NCBI GenBank assembly: GCA_036382775.1
Contig: DASVHD010000008.1
Coordinates: 1-45,398, forward strand
DNA length: 45,398 nt
From: a bacterium
GTDB lineage: Bacteria; Hydrothermota; Tepidihabitantia; SM23-42; JAOAFX01
Direction: 5' to 3'
This document shows, one piece after another, positions 40,661-45,398 of this stretch (its first letter is position 1; the number at the start of each line of letters is the position of its first letter). The position numbers were made by a program, and so were the translations under genes. The notes beneath the pieces are model-generated. The model was given only the letters and a program-made list of their open reading frames with translations, had not been told where the DNA came from and made no database searches.

Positions 40661-40688
40661 ATTTTAAGTCGATTCCAGACTTTGTCAA
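40661..40688 (-). promoter_or_regulatory. Promoter of the small membrane protein
   Basis: Minus strand TTGACA (40688-40683), 16-bp spacer, TAAAAT (40666-40661). Confidence 0.65.
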
Positions 40689-40736
40689 TAGGCGATGGCA
40701 AAAAGATGCTGGTGATGCTCCGATCTTATATGGTTA

Positions 40737-40765
40737 TTGACTTTTTATGATTTGTCTATTATAAA
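40737..40765 (+). promoter_or_regulatory. Promoter of the GlmL-like gene
   Basis: TTGACT (40737-40742), 17-bp spacer, TATAAA (40760-40765). A CGGAGG ribosome site follows at 40785-40790. Confidence 0.65.
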
Positions 40766-40800
40766 TACTTACTAGTTTAATGATCGGAGGCTAGAATTCA

Positions 40801-42099
40801 ATGAAAACATTTCTTATTGCGGATGTTGGCAGCACAACGACCAAGGTTTTATTCATCAAGGACAGTAAAATAGTGGCTCGCGAAGAAGCAAAAACAACGG
40901 TTGAAAAACCGATTGAGGATGTGGCGATCGGCGTTCGGTTAGCAACCGATTTAATCAAACACAAGATCAAAGATGAAGTAAATGACTGCGATTTTCTATT
41001 CTCAAGCAGTGCTGGGGGCGGTTTACAGATAATAGCCGTCGGCATAACAAATAACTATACGGCAAAAAGCGCTTTCAACCTGTCATTGAATGCCGGTGCG
41101 ATCGTCATTGATACCCTTGCCCTTGATGATGGCCGCACCCCTTTACAGCGACTCCAATGTCTCGACCAGGCAAAACCGGATTTGATACTATTTGCCGGTG
41201 GTTTTGAGAATGGCGCAATAAATTCATTGGTCGAAATGGCAGAGTTGATCAAAATGTCGAAAATAAACGCGAAATTTGAAGTCGGCAGGTTGCCCATTAT
41301 TTACGCGGGCAATTCAAAAGCACTGCCTTTTGTTGAAAGAGCACTGGGTGATCAATTCGCTTTAGAGGTTGTGCCGAACATCAGCCCTGCTGAAGGCGTT
41401 GAGAATTTTGCTCCGGCCAAGGAAGCCATTATTAATCTGTTCATAAGCCATGTAATGTCGGCGGCGCCGGGTTATGGAAACCTTAGTAAACGAGCTCTTT
41501 TATCGCCTTTACCCACGCCGATCGCGGTTGAAAAGACCCTGTCGTTGTTTTCGAAATACAAAAAGAAGAAAATATTTGCTTTTGATATGGGCGGAGCGAC
41601 GACCGATTGTTTTTCGATCGCGGGTGATATTTGCAGGCGAAGCGTAGCTGCCAACCTGGGTATGACCTACTCGCTCCCTTATGTTCTGAACCATTGTGGT
41701 TTGAAAAAAATAATGTCTTGTTTGGATAAAACCTATGGCAAAACAGAAGTATTGAACTTTCTAGGTAATAGATTCATCAGACCAACCTCAATATCAGAAA
41801 CCGAAAGGGAGTTAAAAATGGAGGAAGCGATCGCGCAAAATATCATAAATGCGGCCTTTATTTTGCACCGGAACCTAATCAAAATGGACTACGACGTCAT
41901 TATCGCCAGCGGTGGTTTTATCGCGCATCACCCAAGTAAAAAAAGAATAAAACAAATCATCCAAAAAGCATTGCCTGTCGCATCAGGCACCGCGATCGCC
42001 ATTGACAACCTGTTTGTGCTTCCTCATCTCGGAGTGCTGTCTTTAGTTGATGAACCCTTAGCTGTTAAATTGTTCGAAGAAAATGTCACTATATTATAA
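40801..42099 (+). CDS. GlmL/MutL-family ATPase
   Basis: 432 residues of the glutamate mutase accessory family (PF13941; actin/ASKHA fold), not the mismatch-repair MutL. Phosphate-1 loop DVGSTTTK (residues 8-15); phosphate-2 loop DMGGATTDC (about 262-270); adenosine region IIASGGFIAHH. Family markers include SSAGGGLQII, LFAGGFENGA and YAGNS. Relatives sit beside B12-dependent mutases or in amino-acid fermentation clusters and may act as chaperone-like reactivases. No mutase S or E subunit is visible here; instead it overlaps by 17 bp a protein with lipoyl-like domains. Codon use is A/T-richer than in the neighbouring housekeeping genes. Confidence 0.88.
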   Translation: MKTFLIADVGSTTTKVLFIKDSKIVAREEAKTTVEKPIEDVAIGVRLATDLIKHKIKDEVNDCDFLFSSSAGGGLQIIAVGITNNYTAKSAFNLSLNAGAIVIDTLALDDGRTPLQRLQCLDQAKPDLILFAGGFENGAINSLVEMAELIKMSKINAKFEVGRLPIIYAGNSKALPFVERALGDQFALEVVPNISPAEGVENFAPAKEAIINLFISHVMSAAPGYGNLSKRALLSPLPTPIAVEKTLSLFSKYKKKKIFAFDMGGATTDCFSIAGDICRRSVAANLGMTYSLPYVLNHCGLKKIMSCLDKTYGKTEVLNFLGNRFIRPTSISETERELKMEEAIAQNIINAAFILHRNLIKMDYDVIIASGGFIAHHPSKKRIKQIIQKALPVASGTAIAIDNLFVLPHLGVLSLVDEPLAVKLFEENVTIL

Positions 42100-43312
42100 T
42101 CTTCAAATAAGGAAAACCCGAGTCTCTCCTTTTCCAGGTGAAATAGTTGTTAAAGAAGGCGAAAGCGTAAAACCCGATACAACCATCCTGCGAACTACCT
42201 GCAGATTAGGAGGAATTTGCGTCATAAATGTCGCGGAGCATTTAAAAGTACGACCGGAGGAAATCACTGAATATCTGCTTAAAAAAGAAGGCGAAAATAT
42301 CAAATGGCAAGAATTGATCGCGGAAAAGAAACTAGTTATGGAGTCTAAGGAAATCAGATCACCGGTAGACGGGATATTGGAAAGAATTGAGACACAACTG
42401 GGCATGGTTATCATTAGAGAAAAGCTGGAAAGACCTGAGATCCCAGTCATTATCGACATTAAAGGCGAGTATCCAAAGACTACCAAAATTTTAAAACCTC
42501 TTATTCACAAAAAAGAAGGTGACAGGGTGCAATATGGCGAGACGATCGTCGGTAAACCAGTGATGCCAATGATACCGTTTTATACCAATAAAATTGTATC
42601 ACCCTGTAATGGTACTATTGTCAAAATCGACTATAACGAAGGGAAAATATGGATACAGAAGGACCTGCCGATAGTTGAATTGAAAGCGCTTTATTGGGGT
42701 GAAGTTAAGCGATTAATCACCGGGTATGGGATTGATATTGAATTTGGCGGATATGTGCTGGAATGTGCATATGGTATTGGTGGAATTTCCTGGGGTAAAC
42801 TGGTAGAAAACGATAGTGGTGACGTGAAAGGAAATATTATCTACGCGGATTATTTAGCAGCCCGTGATATTGAGGAAATCATTAAAAACCGGCCGGCCGG
42901 CATCATAACGGGTACAATTGATTATGAGGAAGTTGATATTTTACTCAAGAATGATATTACCTTAGTGGTCATCGAAGGTTTTGGCCAAATGCGGATTTCT
43001 GAAGATTGCCAAACTATGATCCAGGCCAGCCTGGGGCGAAATGTGATATTGAATGGTACGACCCGGCTGAGGGCAGGTGTCGTCAGGCCTGAAATAATTT
43101 TCCCGTCTGCACGCGAGTATCATAAGCTACACGAGAGAGAAAAGAAATTCAGGGTGACATGGGGTAAATACTATGGCAGCGTCGGCGAAGTTAAAGACCT
43201 TCTATTTCAAGGGGAAACTGGCTCAGGCATCAAAACCTGGTTATCCATTTTTATCTGTGATGATGGTGAAAAAATAACTGTTCCTTACAATAATGTGGAA
43301 GAAATCCAATAA
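42083..43312 (+). CDS. Unknown protein with repeated lipoyl/biotinyl-like hammerhead segments
   Basis: 409 residues; not recognised as a named family. Three stretches look like lipoyl/biotinyl or RnfC-type beta-hammerheads: about 13-40 (VSPFPGEIVVKEGESVKPD), 88-112 (EIRSPVDGILERIETQLG) and 150-195 (HKKEGDRVQYGETIVGKPV; IVSPCNGTIVKIDYNEG). None has the MKM lysine for attachment, so these may be structural. The C-terminal half contains GYVLECAYGIGGISWG and VVIEGFGQMRI. Soluble, no signal peptide. It overlaps the GlmL-like gene by 17 bp with a weak ribosome site, so the two are probably translated together and act together. Confidence 0.8.
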   Translation: MSLYYNLQIRKTRVSPFPGEIVVKEGESVKPDTTILRTTCRLGGICVINVAEHLKVRPEEITEYLLKKEGENIKWQELIAEKKLVMESKEIRSPVDGILERIETQLGMVIIREKLERPEIPVIIDIKGEYPKTTKILKPLIHKKEGDRVQYGETIVGKPVMPMIPFYTNKIVSPCNGTIVKIDYNEGKIWIQKDLPIVELKALYWGEVKRLITGYGIDIEFGGYVLECAYGIGGISWGKLVENDSGDVKGNIIYADYLAARDIEEIIKNRPAGIITGTIDYEEVDILLKNDITLVVIEGFGQMRISEDCQTMIQASLGRNVILNGTTRLRAGVVRPEIIFPSAREYHKLHEREKKFRVTWGKYYGSVGEVKDLLFQGETGSGIKTWLSIFICDDGEKITVPYNNVEEIQ

Positions 43313-43369
43313 CCTTTATTGCGAGAAGACTGCTTGATGCATGTCGCCTATGGTTTTTGGTTCTCCGGA

Positions 43370-43397
43370 TTGACATGTTGATAATTTCAGATATAAT
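43370..43397 (+). promoter_or_regulatory. Promoter of the membrane protein at 43428
   Basis: -35 TTGACA (43370-43375), 16-bp spacer, -10 TATAAT (43392-43397). Confidence 0.8.
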
Positions 43398-43427
43398 TTA
43401 AGAAGAATAACAAGTACAGGAGGAGAT

Positions 43428-44240
43428 ATGATAAAGTCCTTTGAACAGCTTTTTTCAACAGGAAGTTTATACTTTTTCTTGATCCAGTGTGCGGCCATAT
43501 TTCTGGCCTATATGGTATCGGTAATCACCAGTTCCCTGAGCAACATTATCGAAGATAAAAATCCGCGCATATCCTGGATCGTTGATGCATTAACACCGGC
43601 ATTACTCATGTTCATCATGTGCATCGGGTACGGTATCGGTTATGATTACCTGTCTTTTCCCTCGCTGCTCAAAATGGCTCTGGAGCCATCCAGGACCATA
43701 ATCCTGTTCATCACGCTGGGCGTCTTGCTCACGCAGTTCCTGCCGGCAATGCTCCTCAAAACGGTCAAAAGCTTTACCGCGAGCGGCGCGCGGATGATCC
43801 AGGCCGGCATCGGCATCATCTACACGATCATCATCATTTTAATGTACATCGACTTGGTGAAAGCCCTGGTGCTGAGTCTTTTCTGCGGTATTATTTTCTA
43901 CCTGATCACGGTATGGATGCTCTCCAAACCAAAACCCAGGGTCATGCAGCAGCCGGTGATCCCGAAAAAACTGGTCATTTCCCATGTCTACATCTCAACC
44001 ACCGAAACGCACGAAAACATCGAAAAATCCGTTCGCCTGATAAGAGAGGCGATCACGGAAACAGTGGGAACCGGCGATTCGCCCCAGGTCTCGCCCAGCG
44101 GCTTCATACCGGGTGCGGTGGACATCATATTAAAGTATTTTGTTATGGACGCGTCACAGATGGAACAGATAAAATCAAAGGTGAACCTTAACATAATCAA
44201 AAAGCTGAGCGAGCATACGATAAAGATGGCGTCTACCTGA
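43428..44240 (+). CDS. Polytopic membrane protein of unknown function
   Basis: 270 residues, AGGAGG before ATG. Five hydrophobic helices in residues 1-165 (FFLIQCAAIFLAYMVSVI; ALTPALLMFIMCIGYGIGY; TIILFITLGVLLTQFLPAML; MIQAGIGIIYTIIIILMYI; ALVLSLFCGIIFYLITVWML). A soluble domain of about 100 residues follows (LVISHVYISTTETHENIEKS; AVDIILKYFVMDASQME). The tail could be a cytoplasmic oligomer or partner-binding domain. No family recognised. It has its own promoter and is not in an operon with the MutL-like pair. Confidence 0.8.
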   Translation: MIKSFEQLFSTGSLYFFLIQCAAIFLAYMVSVITSSLSNIIEDKNPRISWIVDALTPALLMFIMCIGYGIGYDYLSFPSLLKMALEPSRTIILFITLGVLLTQFLPAMLLKTVKSFTASGARMIQAGIGIIYTIIIILMYIDLVKALVLSLFCGIIFYLITVWMLSKPKPRVMQQPVIPKKLVISHVYISTTETHENIEKSVRLIREAITETVGTGDSPQVSPSGFIPGAVDIILKYFVMDASQMEQIKSKVNLNIIKKLSEHTIKMAST

Positions 44241-44318
44241 TCTGGTCTTTTTAGTTTTAACTACTTACTACTTACTGTTATCTACATACTACCTGCTAAT
44301 TTCTAATTTCTGCCTTCT

Positions 44319-45176
44319 CTATTCTCCAAGGAAACAGTTAACGATCTTCACGTCGACGGCCTTCGCCCATTCACCGGGCGCTGATGACAGGTCTACCTTG
44401 AACTTCCTTGTTTTACCGGGAAGCAATGGCGCGGCGTGTTTCCTCACTGGATGCTCGGTCAGGATATCGCAGGGTTTACCGTCTTTATCAAGGCAGACGA
44501 TCATCAGTTCCGCGTCCAGCACAGTTCTGATGCCGGTATTTTTAAGGACCGCGGTCAGGTATGCCCTGGCGTCCGGATAGACGCTAATTTTCCTGTTTGA
44601 GATCTTCAAGCCGTTCTTGATATATTCAACCCGGACACGGGATTCCTCGGCATCGCGCAGGCGCTGTTCTTCCCAGCGCGCGTAAACCCCCCAGCCTTCG
44701 TGTTCTTTTATCAGACATATCACGCCCTCATAGGTTACGGCGTAGACATATGCACTTTTTCTATTCTTCACGCTGTCCGTGATCGGCTCGGATAACACCG
44801 AAAAAAACAGATTGCGATACGGGCTGGCTCCCAGATCCAGCGCGGTTATCTTTGTAAAAGCCAGAAAAGTATCCTTTTGAGCATGCGTGCTATCGATGTT
44901 GTAGAAAATGACGGATCCCTCGATCCCGTTTGAACTAACCTCGTCATCGTGTTGCTTGAATCCGGCGATGAATTCATCCGCGCTCTTGGTGTAGCGGTCC
45001 TTGAAAGCGCAGTGGTCGTAAGCGGACTGGTAATTCTTTGCCATGAGCGAGTCTAAAAATTCAACCAGGCGCTCGCGCGGCGGCGTCTGCCGGGGGCAAC
45101 TATTCACGAATAATAACAATAATAATAAGCATGATGAGATTACTAAAATATTTTTTTGGTTTTGTTTCTTCGTCAT
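44319..45176 (-). CDS. Lipoprotein of unknown function
   Basis: 285 residues from ATG at 45176. An upstream in-frame GTG at 45194 overlaps the promoter -10 and is rejected. Signal peptide with lipobox LFVNSC, so lipidated at Cys27. Residues about 35-170 resemble an NTF2-like/DUF4878-type fold (LVEFLDSLMAKNYQSAYDHC, YAVTYEGVICLIKEHEGWGV), and residues 185-285 an Ig-like FxLYD/DUF-type beta domain (GLKISNRKISVYPDARAYLT; LLPGKTRKFKVDLSS). Probably periplasmic or outer-membrane facing. The start codon is 9 bp after the -10, so the leader is nearly absent. The convergent gap 44241-44318 holds only CTACTTACTA-like low-complexity sequence. Confidence 0.8.
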   Translation of the reverse strand: MTKKQNQKNILVISSCLLLLLLFVNSCPRQTPPRERLVEFLDSLMAKNYQSAYDHCAFKDRYTKSADEFIAGFKQHDDEVSSNGIEGSVIFYNIDSTHAQKDTFLAFTKITALDLGASPYRNLFFSVLSEPITDSVKNRKSAYVYAVTYEGVICLIKEHEGWGVYARWEEQRLRDAEESRVRVEYIKNGLKISNRKISVYPDARAYLTAVLKNTGIRTVLDAELMIVCLDKDGKPCDILTEHPVRKHAAPLLPGKTRKFKVDLSSAPGEWAKAVDVKIVNCFLGE

Positions 45177-45185
45177 TCTAAAGGT

Positions 45186-45214
45186 ATTATCCACAATAAT
45201 AATTGCGCTGTCAA
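45186..45214 (-). promoter_or_regulatory. Promoter of the terminal lipoprotein, near-leaderless
   Basis: Minus strand TTGACA (45214-45209), 17-bp spacer, GATAAT (45191-45186). The ATG at 45176 is 9 bp after the -10. Confidence 0.7.
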
Positions 45215-45264
45215 GCCTTACAAGGAGATACGCGACCTATTCTGTTTTTTTACAGGAATTGGGG

Positions 45265-45398
45265 TCAGCCCTCGAAATTAGAAATTATCTTTTTGACATA
45301 GAAGTTTATTTTTTTATCAACCGCCATCAATCGCTCAATCTGCAAACCCGCCTTACTCACCGCGGAAAACCGCAGGCCCACCACCTCGCCAATCTCAC
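45265..45398 (-). CDS. Probable Y1 (REP-associated) transposase, C-terminal fragment
   Basis: On the minus strand an open frame enters from the window edge and ends at TGA (45267-45265). The visible 44 residues include EIGEVVGLRFSAVSKAGLQI and a Lys-rich helical end VKKIISNFEG. This resembles the DnaA-like helix-turn-helix that ends many Y1/RAYT transposases (family EIG..FGL.YSAVSR). The catalytic HUH domain would be outside the window. GGGGTCAGCCC spans and follows the stop, wording common in repeats mobilised by this family. A DnaA-related HTH protein is the alternative. Confidence 0.55.
   Translation of the reverse strand, partial: EIGEVVGLRFSAVSKAGLQIERLMAVDKKINFYVKKIISNFEG

Noticed and set aside
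40801..42099. DNA mismatch repair MutL
   Set aside because: The sequence has ASKHA-type phosphate loops of the glutamate-mutase accessory family and none of the GHKL ATPase motifs of repair MutL.
45177..45194. GTG start at 45194 for the terminal lipoprotein
   Set aside because: The GTG overlaps the -10 box of the promoter, so it would not be transcribed; the ATG at 45176 gives a proper lipoprotein signal.

Overview
The window looks like chromosomal DNA from an uncultured Gram-negative bacterium of the FCB / candidate division WOR-3 type (inference). The reasons are secreted proteins that share a C-terminal type IX-like sorting domain, a DUF5916 outer-membrane protein, LVIVD-repeat and LysM envelope proteins, the MEP isoprenoid genes ispD and dxr, and base composition near 50% GC by eye. 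The standard genetic code fits: UGA works as a stop in many ATGA gene overlaps.

Layout. 1-3692 (+): the end of valS, two small membrane/exported proteins and histidine ammonia-lyase. 3689-5970 (-): ligA and a ComFB-like gene. 6247-9393 (+): nadB, a TPR protein, a J-domain protein and two small genes. 9621-15132 (-): phoH, a PgpH-type HD membrane protein, ybeY and two CNNM/CorC-like proteins, an extended form of the ybeZYX cluster. 15199-16069 (-): a LysM protein and a small lipoprotein. 16208-20511 (+): two TetR regulators, a one-TM protein with a TonB-box-like motif and a DUF5916 barrel. 21092-25727 (+): ispD, dxr, rseP and a radical-SAM-like protein with a degenerate cluster motif. 25811-35739: envelope and secreted proteins. 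35831-39355 (-): an operon of an ExeA-like AAA+ ATPase, CheW, a membrane-embedded methyl-accepting protein and a second CheW. 39445-43312: another secreted protein, a small membrane protein, and a GlmL/MutL-family ATPase paired with a lipoyl-like multidomain protein. 43428-45398: a membrane protein, a lipoprotein and the C-terminus of a probable Y1 (REP-associated) transposase.

Promoters are unusually easy to read. Fourteen of sixteen candidates fit TTGACA-N16-TATAAT with a 16-bp spacer. At least four (nadB, ispD, the AAA+ gene, the terminal lipoprotein) place the start codon 5-9 bp after the -10 box, implying leaderless mRNAs. Intergenic DNA carries several dispersed repeat families, REP-like hairpins, a pentanucleotide microsatellite in a 5' leader, and hairpins over or near start codons.

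The strongest candidates for an undescribed system are the ExeA ATPase/CheW/MCP/CheW operon, which has no CheA or CheY in view, and the MutL-like ATPase/lipoyl-like pair, which has no mutase in view. No CRISPR array, rRNA or tRNA was recognised.
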